Source of the DNA: Bacillota bacterium
GTDB lineage: Bacteria > Bacillota > Clostridia > Lachnospirales > Lachnospiraceae
Direction of reading: 5' to 3'
NCBI GenBank assembly: GCA_023409535.1
Contig: JAEYGZ010000028.1
Span: forward strand, 62,001-126,000
DNA length: 64,000 bases
Position 1 is the first letter of the stretch; each line of letters begins with the position of its first letter. The position numbers were made by a program, and so were the translations under genes. Positions 37,002-45,808 of the stretch are shown here, piece by piece. The notes under the pieces were generated by a model that was not told the DNA's origin, did not search any database, and saw only the letters and a program-made list of their open reading frames with translations.

Positions 37002-38015
37002 TTACAGCTTTAATATCTGCTTTAAATCCTCCAGTCTTCCCTTTGACAGCGGAACCGAGCTTTTTAATTTATCGCCCAGAATCAGACTGTAGCTGTTTCG
37101 CGACCAGGTAATTACTTCCTTAATTCTTTGCAGATTGATCAAATATGACCTATGGCACCGGAAAAAGCCGAAATTCATCAGACGCTCCTCCAAATCCGTC
37201 AGGGAAATATTGCAGGGGAATTTATCCCCTCTGATATACAGATAGCTGATGCCCTGGACAGATTCGATATAATCAATTTCCATCGGATCAAACAATAATA
37301 TCTTATCCTCAATTTTAGCCGGAATCTTCTCAATGGTATAAACTTTATTTTGCGTATCCGCGCTCAGCTTATTGCTATCCTGTTCACCGTTATCATATAA
37401 TTCAAAAAACCCGTCAATATTCATCCGGTAAGCTCTTTCACCAATTAGAAGTGTATTCTTAAAGGATATGGAGGTTGTCAATACAGCCGTCTTCCTTTCG
37501 CAAAGCTCATTCAAATTATCTCGGATCACCTTTGCCCCGTCCCTGTCCAGATTCAAGAGGGGCTCCTGAAACAAAAGTAATTCAGGTTCCTTCAGTCTTT
37601 CCCTCGCGAAACTCACTCTTCGTTTCTGCGCATAGCTCAAATTCCCGATTTTCATATCTCCAATGTCCAAAATCGCCAATTTCAGCATCATTTCCCGGTA
37701 ATCTAATTTTGTCCCGAAAATATCTGCAAAAAACTTCAAATAACTGCTTATGGTCATATCCTCGTATAGGGCATCATTTTTTAATACGACGCCGATTTTG
37801 CCTTTGAACTTTTTCATATATTCCACATGGGACATACCGTCGATTTGGATCTCACCCCTGCCGGGTAAATCATATCCCAAAATCAAACGAATGAGCATAT
37901 CGCTGATTTCTTCACTGCACTCCAGACTGAGCGCTTCTCCCTTACCCAGTAAAAAGTTTATATCTTTTATTACATTATTTCTTCGTTCCTTATATAAATC
38001 ATTAATTCTGAGCAT
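37002..38015 (-). CDS. Degenerate ABC-ATPase domain fused to LytTR DNA-binding domain
   Basis: 337 residues. Residues 1-205 have the ABC-ATPase layout but the motifs are ruined: Walker A position reads SLECSEEISDML without Gly-Lys-Ser/Thr, signature is LSYAQKRRVSFA, Walker B is LLLFQEPLLNLD with Gln for Asp. Residues 235-337 are a LytTR domain (IDYIESVQGISYLYIRGDKF, FGFFRCHRSYLINLQRIKEV). ABC-LytTR fusions of this kind exist in Firmicutes and sit beside ABC exporters. Here it lies 167 bp before a complete exporter and likely controls it, perhaps by mimicking the real ATPase. The start follows GAGGGTAT. Confidence 0.82.
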   Translation of the reverse strand: MLRINDLYKERRNNVIKDINFLLGKGEALSLECSEEISDMLIRLILGYDLPGRGEIQIDGMSHVEYMKKFKGKIGVVLKNDALYEDMTISSYLKFFADIFGTKLDYREMMLKLAILDIGDMKIGNLSYAQKRRVSFARERLKEPELLLFQEPLLNLDRDGAKVIRDNLNELCERKTAVLTTSISFKNTLLIGERAYRMNIDGFFELYDNGEQDSNKLSADTQNKVYTIEKIPAKIEDKILLFDPMEIDYIESVQGISYLYIRGDKFPCNISLTDLEERLMNFGFFRCHRSYLINLQRIKEVITWSRNSYSLILGDKLKSSVPLSKGRLEDLKQILKL

Positions 38016-38174
38016 ATACCCTCACTGATTTCATATTTTATTCCCTTATTCTATTGGCACAAGGGTGCAACGGTAAAACTTTAGAGATTACTAAATATTA
38101 CCACACTGTAAATGGATAATTCAATTATTTTGTTTGTACTAATATCTTTAATATAATGATGCTCTGTTATTTTC

Positions 38175-38211
38175 AAAAAGCCGCTATACAACCTTACGGT
38201 CCTATAGCGGC
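38175..38211 (-). terminator. Terminator downstream of the LRR gene
   Basis: GCCGCTATA (38180-38188) pairs with TATAGCGGC (38203-38211); on the minus strand T5 follows. The hairpin shares its AAAAAGCCGCT edge with the terminator at 41529. Confidence 0.8.
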
Positions 38212-38289
38212 AATTTTCATTTTCTATACAAAAGGAGTTACGAGTTGTAATCTACTTATCAACCTCTGAAATCTTGGTAAAATAAAACC

Positions 38290-38324
38290 TTAATCCATTG
38301 TACAGGACATTAAAGCAATATGGA
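38290..38324 (-). repeat. Diverged copy of the rpsR 3' end (copy 2)
   Basis: Matches the 35 bp at 51903-51937 (last codons and stop of rpsR) at about 28 of 35 positions, same orientation. It has no S18 coding context here: it lies 70 bases after the stop of the LRR gene. The 38016-38393 gap holds this repeat and the terminator at 38175, no gene. Confidence 0.65.
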
Positions 38325-38393
38325 ATGATATAAATTCATCCTGCTTCGACTAACTATGTTACTGAACGTGCTCACAGATATCAATCCTATACT

Positions 38394-41255
38394 TTACCGA
38401 ATTCTAACCCGTATAATACTGACATCTCCAATACTGGCCGTCATACCATATTGATATGCTGCGGAATTCTTACTGCATACGACCACATAATTTAAGATCC
38501 CTTCTTCTTTTACCGCAATACTTCCTCCAATTGAAGTCACACTATCCGGGATATCTATTAAATTTACCTTTGTCTCATCAAGGGCAGCAAATGCAATCTT
38601 CTCCACTCCGTCTTCAAGAATAACTTCATTGAGCGTGCTGTATCGGAAGGTTCCTGTACCGATGCTTTTTACCGTTCCCGGAATGGTCACTTTATCCAAA
38701 CTTGCATCCGTAAAAGCTCCCGGCGCAATGGCCGTCACTGTAGCGGGGATTGTGACCGTCCTATCCATACCCTGATATTTAATTAAAGTGCCGTTGGCGA
38801 GTATCACAAAATTCTCCTTCTGATTCTTCATCCATGCGGTATCAGCAAATACATTCTCGCCCACTGCAAAGGAAGCAGAGGGCATATGGATGACAGCCAG
38901 CCTGGTGCAGCCTTCAAAGGCTGATGATCCGATATTCTTAATTCCTTCCGAAATTGTAACCTCTGTTAAGGTTGTATTTGCTTCAAATGCACGGGGAGCA
39001 ATTACATTATAATCAGAGGGAATAGTAAGCTTTTTCTGAGTCCCTTGATATTTTAACAAAACATTTTGAAGGACAACCATGTCTTCCGTAGATTGATCAA
39101 AAAACGGTGTCGTACCGAACGCCCCGTATCCGACCTCCTCTAAGATCCCGTTGAATGAAACCTTTGATAAGCCCGAGCAGCCGTTAAATACAAAACTGTC
39201 TAAATGCTTCAGACTGTCAGGTAAAATAATCTCGGTCATTGAAGTACATTGGCTAAAGGCCATTGATCCGATTTCTGTTATTCCGTTGGGAAGGGAAATT
39301 GTTTTAAGCCTAATGCAGCCATAAAATGCATCATTATTAATAACTCCCTCACCGGTCTTATTCTCTGCGGTTCTCTCCACGCTGATTGTGGTTAGGGCGG
39401 TACATTGCGAAAACGCGCTTTGGCCAATATATGCAACAGTATTCGTAAGTGTAATTTTTTTCAGATTTGCGCAATTCGAAAACGCCGAATTTTCAATCCG
39501 TCTCACTGAGGAGGGGAAAGTGATCTCTGTTATTTGTGTATTATCCGCAAATGCATTTTTGGAAATTATTTCCACGGCATCAGGAATGGTTATGGCGCCT
39601 CCCTTGCCTTTATACACATACAATACTCCGTTTCTGACAAGAAAATCGTCCGAATAATTCTCCAGCCACTTTGTTCCAACCAGGGCTGTAGGAGCTATGG
39701 CTGCCCTGTTATTGGCAATTTCAATTGTTCCAAGCCCGGTACAACCATAAAAACACTCGTCAGGTATCTCAGTAATTTTGGTGCCGAGACTGATTTTTGT
39801 TAACGATGAGCATTGATAGAATGCACCGCTGCCAATGGTGCTTACACTGGAGGGAATCGTAATTTCTGTCAGCTTACTGCACCCCGAAAAGGCTCCATCA
39901 CCAATGGAAGTTATATTACCTGCCAAGCTCACCTTTGTCAAAGCGCTGCAGCCGTCAAACGCACCTATGGGAATTTCCGTGATTCTTTTTGGTATTGTAG
40001 CGGAGGCTAACCCGGTGCAGCCCTGAAAAACATTATTTCCGATTTTTGTTAAAGCATCCGGTAATTCGATGGTCTCCAGTTCGGAGCAGCCGGAAAATGC
40101 ACCTGCAGCCAGTTCCTTCAGCCCTGTGGGCAGCACCACGGTTTTTAAAGCAGTGCAGCCTTGAAACGCGGATCTATCAATCAGAGATAATTTGCTTTTA
40201 CTTGCAAAGGTTACTTTGGCAAGCTTCGTACATGCAGCAAAGGCCTCTGAACCTAAGGAAGCAACAGAAGCCGGTATGGTCACGCTTGTAAGTGCGGTTG
40301 TATGAAAGGCATTGGAGCCGATGGTTACAACGCCGGAAGGAAGATTGACTTTTCTCAGCTTTGTACAACCGTAAAAAGCCAACGCACGAATCTCAGTAAC
40401 CTTATTGCCGATTACCGCTTCCTGAACCTTTTTGTTATTCTTAAAGGCTTCGTTATTAATACAAATAACAGATGAGGGCAGCGTCACCTTGGCGCTGCTT
40501 CCGTTGTACTTCAAAAGAATTCCTTTTCCTACGGTAACAAACTCTTTGGTCGAATTCTTTAGCCAGGGAGTATCCGTAAATGCATACTCGCCCACGTAAT
40601 TTACCGTAGAGGATACAGTAACCTTGGATAGCTTGGTAAACCCATAGAAGGCATGGCTGCCTATTTCCCTGAGACCGTTATTCATGATAATCTGGGTTAA
40701 GGTGTTTCTATGATTAAAAAAGGCATAGCTGCCTATTGCCTTTACATTCGAAGGAAGGGTCACTTTCACCTGGGTACCCTTATAGTCAATCAGGATTCCA
40801 TCCCCGACAACCATAAATTTATCGGTATTATTTAAAAGCCATGGAGATTCTCTGAAATTATCCTCCTTTATGCGGACCACCGTATCAGGAATCGTAACCT
40901 TTGCCAGCTTGGCATCCATAGCAAATGCACCCGTATTAATGGTTTCCACACCGGATTTCATGGTTACTGATTTCAGGTTCGGGCAATTTGCAAAAGCATG
41001 GGAAGCAATCTCAATAACACTGCCCGGAATGATCACCGATTGGATTGTTTCATTATACCGGAAGGCAGACTCACCGATTTCCACGACACTTGAAGGTATC
41101 GTTATTGTACTGTCAGAGCCCACATACCCGGTTAATACACCATTTTCAACAATAAAATCCAAATAATCCGCAGCATAAGCTCGATACCGCATTCCCGCGG
41201 ATACCAATATCGCTGCCGCCAGTAAAGCCAATTGATATATCCTCCGTTTAAGCAT
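38394..41255 (-). CDS. Secreted BspA-type leucine-rich-repeat protein
   Basis: 953 residues from the ATG at 41255 with GGAGG 5 bases upstream. Signal peptide about 1-28 (LALLAAAILVSAGMRYRAYA). The rest is BspA/LRR_5 repeats of about 23 residues with the core xIPxxVxxIGxxAFxxCxxL. Interrupting modules such as TPWLKNSTKEFVTVGKGIL recur five times, each ending in a hydrophobic strand and a fresh IPSSV repeat, giving a super-repeat. No LPxTG, SLH or GW anchor is seen, so it is released or bound otherwise. BspA-like proteins act in adhesion. It is flanked by rpsR-3'-end-like repeats. Confidence 0.88.
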   Translation of the reverse strand: MLKRRIYQLALLAAAILVSAGMRYRAYAADYLDFIVENGVLTGYVGSDSTITIPSSVVEIGESAFRYNETIQSVIIPGSVIEIASHAFANCPNLKSVTMKSGVETINTGAFAMDAKLAKVTIPDTVVRIKEDNFRESPWLLNNTDKFMVVGDGILIDYKGTQVKVTLPSNVKAIGSYAFFNHRNTLTQIIMNNGLREIGSHAFYGFTKLSKVTVSSTVNYVGEYAFTDTPWLKNSTKEFVTVGKGILLKYNGSSAKVTLPSSVICINNEAFKNNKKVQEAVIGNKVTEIRALAFYGCTKLRKVNLPSGVVTIGSNAFHTTALTSVTIPASVASLGSEAFAACTKLAKVTFASKSKLSLIDRSAFQGCTALKTVVLPTGLKELAAGAFSGCSELETIELPDALTKIGNNVFQGCTGLASATIPKRITEIPIGAFDGCSALTKVSLAGNITSIGDGAFSGCSKLTEITIPSSVSTIGSGAFYQCSSLTKISLGTKITEIPDECFYGCTGLGTIEIANNRAAIAPTALVGTKWLENYSDDFLVRNGVLYVYKGKGGAITIPDAVEIISKNAFADNTQITEITFPSSVRRIENSAFSNCANLKKITLTNTVAYIGQSAFSQCTALTTISVERTAENKTGEGVINNDAFYGCIRLKTISLPNGITEIGSMAFSQCTSMTEIILPDSLKHLDSFVFNGCSGLSKVSFNGILEEVGYGAFGTTPFFDQSTEDMVVLQNVLLKYQGTQKKLTIPSDYNVIAPRAFEANTTLTEVTISEGIKNIGSSAFEGCTRLAVIHMPSASFAVGENVFADTAWMKNQKENFVILANGTLIKYQGMDRTVTIPATVTAIAPGAFTDASLDKVTIPGTVKSIGTGTFRYSTLNEVILEDGVEKIAFAALDETKVNLIDIPDSVTSIGGSIAVKEEGILNYVVVCSKNSAAYQYGMTASIGDVSIIRVRIR

Positions 41256-41528
41256 ATACTCCTCCATTTCTTTCTTTTACTCCGTGACATAGTCTGCATG
41301 TAAAATCGTATCCTTGTAATAAGGATTGCCGTTTTCACCATAAAACAAATCCGCATTTTGACTAAATTATAAGCATACAATTATTGCCGAATACTTCAAA
41401 GTAAGTATATCACCATTGATTTCCAAAATCAAACTTAGATTATTAATATAGAGCCGGTCTTAATAATCTATATACCACTTTACAATAAACTCATCCGAGG
41501 AATAGCCTCTCTCTAAGCGCTTCAATTT

Positions 41529-41564
41529 AAAAAGCCGCTGCATAACCTAGGTCATGTAGCGGCT
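41529..41564 (-). terminator. Terminator of the sugar operon
   Basis: AGCCGCTGCAT (41533-41543) pairs with ATGTAGCGGCT (41554-41564); T5 follows on the minus strand. It lies about 60 bases after the stop of the last operon gene. Confidence 0.8.
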
Positions 41565-41577
41565 CCTGATTTAACTC

Positions 41578-41612
41578 TTAATCCATTGTGTAAGATATGA
41601 AAGCAATATTTC
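41578..41612 (-). repeat. Diverged copy of the rpsR 3' end (copy 1)
   Basis: Matches the rpsR 3' end (51903-51937) at 30 of 35 positions, the first 17 identical, same orientation. It lies 13 bases after the stop of the operon's last gene and is followed by the terminator at 41529. The 41256-41624 gap holds nothing else recognisable besides the LRR promoter region. Confidence 0.7.
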
Positions 41613-41624
41613 AACTTAACCTCT

Positions 41625-42422
41625 TTATCTTCCGTACCTTTCCAAGAGTTTAAAGTGAGTTTTTACAACATCTAAAGTAGGTTTATAATTTGTAATCCAT
41701 CCTTCGTTTTCAGCAACTACAGCACCCTCATATCCATATTTTTTTAAAATATTCATAAGATCCTTATATGGTGTATTGGGTTCTTCTCCATATTCATCAA
41801 ATACATGTCCTTTTCCATGGCAGTGGACTGTCCATTTTAAAAGCGGTATTATAGTTTCCACATCATTTGCCTGGAAATGTCCAGCCGCACCAGCCGTCTG
41901 CCAGCAGGAGAAGTCCGGAATTAATCTAAACCAAGGTGAATTTATTTTTTCCAAAGCATCAATATAATATGCCGGAGGAAACGGTGCGTGAAGTTCTACA
42001 CCCCAAATCACTCCATACTTTTCAGCAATAGGAAGTCCCGCCTTAACCATATCTATCATATTTTCCACCGGCACACCATAAAATGCGGGACGCATTATTT
42101 TTGTGCCTAAATACGCAGCTGTAGCAGCACCTGATTTTACCATTTCCAAGTACTCATTCATAGTAGCACGTCTGTCATAATGACCTAACGCATTCATATA
42201 ATAGCTGAAGCAGAATATTTCCAATCCCAACTCCCTACACAGATCTTTTATGTGATCTAAATCACTCATTTTTGTATTAGGCCAATTCGGTATATGCTGC
42301 TCTCCGATTAATTCTACGCCTTCACATCCGATAGCTGCGCAATATCTTAATGCATCGTCAACTGCCAATTGACCTGTTTGAAGATCTCCGGCAAAGCTAT
42401 ATAAACTAACACCTAATTTCAC
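41625..42422 (-). CDS. TIM-barrel sugar isomerase-like protein, possible C-glycoside deglycosidase alpha subunit
   Basis: 265 residues from a GTG at 42422 directly after the stop of the upstream gene, with GGGGGTG as binding site. Xylose-isomerase-like barrel with the four metal ligands in view: GVELHAPF (Glu), LIPDFSCW (Asp), VHCHGKGHVFD (His) and VVAENEGW (Glu). Many such proteins are sugar isomerases or epimerases. Here the abutting upstream gene resembles DUF6379, the beta subunit of C-glycoside deglycosidases (DgpB/DgpC, DfgA/DfgB, CarB/CarC types), whose alpha subunits have exactly this fold. The pairing supports alpha-subunit function; substrate unknown. Confidence 0.75.
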   Translation of the reverse strand: MKLGVSLYSFAGDLQTGQLAVDDALRYCAAIGCEGVELIGEQHIPNWPNTKMSDLDHIKDLCRELGLEIFCFSYYMNALGHYDRRATMNEYLEMVKSGAATAAYLGTKIMRPAFYGVPVENMIDMVKAGLPIAEKYGVIWGVELHAPFPPAYYIDALEKINSPWFRLIPDFSCWQTAGAAGHFQANDVETIIPLLKWTVHCHGKGHVFDEYGEEPNTPYKDLMNILKKYGYEGAVVAENEGWITNYKPTLDVVKTHFKLLERYGR

Positions 42423-42893
42423 TTAGATCACCCCCATTTCTCGCTTAAATTCATATTCTATTCTATTATTCGGTAAATGGTATCCTTCAAAAGCTGTTCG
42501 CAGTAAAAACTTAATTTCCACGTCATTAGCATCCCTTATTACAGATTTCAGCTGCTCATCCAGTAACCGGATATAAGCTGCCTCACCTAATCCCCATTGA
42601 AGCTCATATAAGTTTTTTGCGTATTTAAAAGGTACAGCCTGATCCCGAATCACAAAGAAAATCTTATCATTTCGAACTGCATATCCATTAATGCTTACTT
42701 CTATTTCTTCTGCACAGGATACCGGAAATTCTGTGTACCATGGATTCCGAAGTTTGAATTCATACCCTTTGGTCTCATCCATTTCCACCTGATATAAGTT
42801 TAAGTCCGGAAACGCAACACGTTCCCCAAGGTCACGGAACTGCTCAGTTAATGCATAGGAACCGCCCGCTGGTATTTGTAGCTCAACACTCAT
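42423..42893 (-). CDS. DUF6379-like protein, possible C-glycoside deglycosidase beta subunit
   Basis: 156 residues, no signal peptide. A small beta-rich protein with the stretches FKLRNPWYTEFPVSCAEEIEVSINGYAV, LYELQWGLGEAAYIRL and NRIEYEFKREMGVI, which fit the pattern R-x-P-x-Y-x(5)-S-x-I-x(2)-I-x-V-x-I-D/N-G typical of deglycosidase beta subunits. It immediately precedes the TIM-barrel alpha-like gene with no gap. In known systems the two subunits form a complex that breaks the C-C bond after the sugar's 3-OH is oxidised. Recognition is from memory of the family pattern and needs a profile search. Confidence 0.65.
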   Translation of the reverse strand: MSVELQIPAGGSYALTEQFRDLGERVAFPDLNLYQVEMDETKGYEFKLRNPWYTEFPVSCAEEIEVSINGYAVRNDKIFFVIRDQAVPFKYAKNLYELQWGLGEAAYIRLLDEQLKSVIRDANDVEIKFLLRTAFEGYHLPNNRIEYEFKREMGVI

Positions 42894-42913
42894 TATGTTT
42901 AATCTCCTTTTTT

Positions 42914-43966
42914 TTATCTTACATCCACTGATGCATGTTTTCTCCCTGAAAGGCGCACCGCCTCCATTAATTGCAATACTTCACGCACCTGAGTATTTGT
43001 TACCTCCAGTTCAGCCTCTCCATTAAAAGAAGCCAGATAATTTTCATAAAACATTTGCCATTTCGGCTTCCCGGTAGGCAAAACCTGTTTTATAAGTTCC
43101 TCTTCTGCCCGTTTTGCCATTGCTCTTGTAGGTCCGGCTTTTGTTTCCAGTATGGAATCCGGCAGTTTTTTGACATGCGAGCCACTCCTGTATAGTTCAG
43201 CATCATCAAGCATGGATTTAATGACTAACGTACCTGTATCGCCCGCCACATACCAGCGGGGGAGAGGATATAGCAGATAAGTTCCTATTTCTATCACATA
43301 TGATAAGCCACTATCAAATTGAAAAGTAGCATTAAAGTAATCATCAACCTTCGGATTAATGACATTATGAACATTGGCAAAAACAGAAACAACCTTACCC
43401 AGATTCAAATCCAGCATTTGATCGATAAGATGTACACCCCAGTCATAGATCATTCCACCTCCATATTCCGGCAAACGATGCCAGTCGTGCACCAATCCGT
43501 TTCCTCCGAAGAAGCGTGACCCAATCGTAAATACCCTGCCCAGTGTCCGATTATTTAACGCCTCCTTGATGCATTTGAAATCGGCATCAAACCGGCGGTT
43601 TTGGTGAACTTCAAACTGAACTTTGCACTCCCTTGTCACCTGAACCATCTCATCAAACTCCTGGACATTTAGCGCCGCCGGTTTTTCACATATAATGTTC
43701 TTTCCCGCTTTTGCAGCTTCAATAACCATTTCTTTATGTAAATGATTAGGAACTGAAATCAGAACAGTGTTCACTAATTTGTCCTGTAGTAAGTCACGAT
43801 AATCGACATAGGAGTGATATCCCTTTTCGAAAGCTTCTTTTCTTTTCCTTTCATCGATATCGCAGACAGCAGTCACCATAATGCCTTTTGTCTGCGGCAT
43901 ATGATCTGCATGCCAATGTCCCATGAAACCATATCCAATAATACCTACCTGCATTTCTTTTTTCAT
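42914..43966 (-). CDS. Gfo/Idh/MocA-family oxidoreductase
   Basis: 350 residues. N-terminal Rossmann fold (VGIIGYGFMGHWHADHM, then VCDIDERKR), the family motif CEKPAAL with the Lys that helps catalysis, and a C-terminal substrate domain (about 130-340) including GGGMIYDWGVHLIDQML, where the last His is the usual catalytic residue. Such enzymes oxidise sugar hydroxyls with NAD(P); in C-glycoside systems a relative makes the 3-keto sugar that the deglycosidase needs. AGGAG precedes the ATG. Confidence 0.9.
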   Translation of the reverse strand: MKKEMQVGIIGYGFMGHWHADHMPQTKGIMVTAVCDIDERKRKEAFEKGYHSYVDYRDLLQDKLVNTVLISVPNHLHKEMVIEAAKAGKNIICEKPAALNVQEFDEMVQVTRECKVQFEVHQNRRFDADFKCIKEALNNRTLGRVFTIGSRFFGGNGLVHDWHRLPEYGGGMIYDWGVHLIDQMLDLNLGKVVSVFANVHNVINPKVDDYFNATFQFDSGLSYVIEIGTYLLYPLPRWYVAGDTGTLVIKSMLDDAELYRSGSHVKKLPDSILETKAGPTRAMAKRAEEELIKQVLPTGKPKWQMFYENYLASFNGEAELEVTNTQVREVLQLMEAVRLSGRKHASVDVR

Positions 43967-43985
43967 ACCTATACTCCTATCATTC

Positions 43986-44819
43986 CTACCAGCCTAAAAT
44001 CCGTAGATATTCACGACTTCTTCTTGCACATTCGAACGGATCCTGTTCATAATGCTCATCCTGTTCCACAATAACCCACTCTGCATTCGCATCCAAAGCG
44101 GCTTGCAAAACAGGCTCCCAAATCTGTTGTCCAAAACCTACCGGACGAAACCCAAAATAACCATGATCAGTCTGTTTTTTTTCTGCATCAATGCCAATCA
44201 GCTTATACAAATTAGCCGGATTTCCGGTCTTTATGTAATCCTTTAAGTGGACAACCGGACAGCGGTCCGTGTATTTTTTTACATATTCCGCAGGTTTTTC
44301 ACCGGCCACTTCTATCCAGCAGGTATCTGGTTCCGCTTGTAATACATTCTTAGGAAGCCGCTTATAGATTTCATCCAATCCATAGGTGCCATCTTCCAAT
44401 TTTACAAATTCAAAGTCATGGTTATGGTATAGGAGTGTCATTCCATATGATTTCATAATCCTTCCAATTCGCCCAATTTCAGATAATACTGTTTCAAACC
44501 CACTTGTTAATGGACGGTATTCTTCAGGCAGATATGGAACAACAATATATTTACAGCCAATGATTCCATAAGCATTAGCCACTTTCTCAGTATCAGCCAT
44601 CATATCTGTCAACGGGACATGTGCACTGACAGGCACTAATCCCACTTTATCCAGAACCTCTTTTACAAATTCCGCCTTTAATCCATAAAGGCCAGCCAGC
44701 TCAACACCATGATAACCCAATTGTTTTACCTGTCTCATGACATTTTCAAAATTATCCGGCGAATTCTCTAACAGGTCACGAAGTCCATATACCTGAATTC
44801 CTACAGGAAGTTTCCTCAT
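43986..44819 (-). CDS. Second TIM-barrel sugar phosphate isomerase/epimerase-like protein
   Basis: 277 residues from the ATG at 44819 behind AGGAGG; an ATG at 44840 in the overlap with the permease gene is the alternative. Barrel with metal-ligand stretches GVELAGLYG, LLYHNHDFEF, LQAEPDTCW, PVVHLKDY and VIVEQDEHY. It resembles IolE/IolH-type or hydroxypyruvate-isomerase-like enzymes and may act on the freed keto-sugar. Reaction unknown. Confidence 0.85.
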   Translation of the reverse strand: MRKLPVGIQVYGLRDLLENSPDNFENVMRQVKQLGYHGVELAGLYGLKAEFVKEVLDKVGLVPVSAHVPLTDMMADTEKVANAYGIIGCKYIVVPYLPEEYRPLTSGFETVLSEIGRIGRIMKSYGMTLLYHNHDFEFVKLEDGTYGLDEIYKRLPKNVLQAEPDTCWIEVAGEKPAEYVKKYTDRCPVVHLKDYIKTGNPANLYKLIGIDAEKKQTDHGYFGFRPVGFGQQIWEPVLQAALDANAEWVIVEQDEHYEQDPFECARRSREYLRILGW

Positions 44820-44836
44820 AGTAACCTCTCCTCCTA

Positions 44837-45808
44837 TCATGCTTTTTCCATCCTCTTCTTAAAATATCTGTCTGATAAAACATCCAGCGACACCGCAATA
44901 ATAATTAATAAACCTTTCGCTACTGACTGCCAGTTTGAATCCACACCTAATAAATTCAACATATTATTAATGGTTCCTACAATCAGACATCCAATAATGG
45001 TTCCCACAACCTTTCCTGATCCGCCGGAAAGAGGGGTCCCACCGATAACGACTGCCGCTACTGAATCCAATGCCATTCCTGCTCCCGCTGATGGCTGAGC
45101 GGAATTTGCTCTTCCAGTCAATACTACCGCTGCTACTGAAGCGCAAACTCCCAACAGCATATATACGCCGACTGTCACCCTTTTTGTGTTTATTCCAGAT
45201 ACATGCGCGGCTTCCCGATTCCCGCCGATTGCAATGATATGGCGTCCGAAGACCGTCTTATTTAAAATCAAATAAATTACTATACTAACAGCCACCATGA
45301 TATAAATCGGGGTTGGAATATTAAATAAGTGTCCCTGTCCCAATGCCCTAAATACAGGAGAAATACCCGATACCGCCGAATTATGCGTAATCAGAAGAGT
45401 AATGCCATTATAAATCTGCCCTGTGGCAAGTGTGACGATAAACAGCGGAAGACCAATGGAAACACCGATCATTCCATTCATAAAGCCGCAAAAGGCTCCC
45501 GTTAACACGCCGGCTGCCACAACCAAACCAAACGGCAGACCAGCTCTGCTTAACAACGCCATTTCAGCACCCAGCAGACCAATCATATCTCCAACTGATA
45601 AATCAAGATTGGAGCTTGCTATAATGCAAGTAAAACCAATTCCAACGATAGCGCTTACAGATATCTGCCGAATAACATTCAGCAGGTTTCTTGATGATAA
45701 AAACACCGGTGATGCGAAGCAGCTTATGATAAACAGCAGCAGAAAAATTAAAATTGCCTTATTATCCAATAATACATTTAACTTGCTTGTATTACTTGTC
45801 TTCTTCAT
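44837..45808 (-). CDS. Sugar ABC importer permease (RbsC type)
   Basis: 323 residues, about ten membrane helices, with the RbsC-family stretches NLLNVIRQISVSAIVGIGFTCIIASSNLDLSVG, GGNREAAHVSGINTKRV and DSVAAVVIGGTPLSGGSGKVVGTIIG. Pore of a ribose/xylose/inositol-type CUT2 importer. Its start follows the stop of the ATPase gene directly. Confidence 0.93.
   Translation of the reverse strand: MKKTSNTSKLNVLLDNKAILIFLLLFIISCFASPVFLSSRNLLNVIRQISVSAIVGIGFTCIIASSNLDLSVGDMIGLLGAEMALLSRAGLPFGLVVAAGVLTGAFCGFMNGMIGVSIGLPLFIVTLATGQIYNGITLLITHNSAVSGISPVFRALGQGHLFNIPTPIYIMVAVSIVIYLILNKTVFGRHIIAIGGNREAAHVSGINTKRVTVGVYMLLGVCASVAAVVLTGRANSAQPSAGAGMALDSVAAVVIGGTPLSGGSGKVVGTIIGCLIVGTINNMLNLLGVDSNWQSVAKGLLIIIAVSLDVLSDRYFKKRMEKA

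Noticed and set aside
38045..38075. A LytTR box (ACCGTTGCA on the minus strand) upstream of the ABC-LytTR gene
   Set aside because: The second half at 21 bp does not match and the -10/-35 fit is poor, so a single partial match is not enough.
38394..41255. Regular short repeats that could suggest a CRISPR array
   Set aside because: They are coding leucine-rich repeats in one long frame, with variable lengths and no spacers.
41268..41380. A minus-strand frame extending the LRR gene upstream
   Set aside because: It overlaps the LRR start in another frame and shows no protein character.
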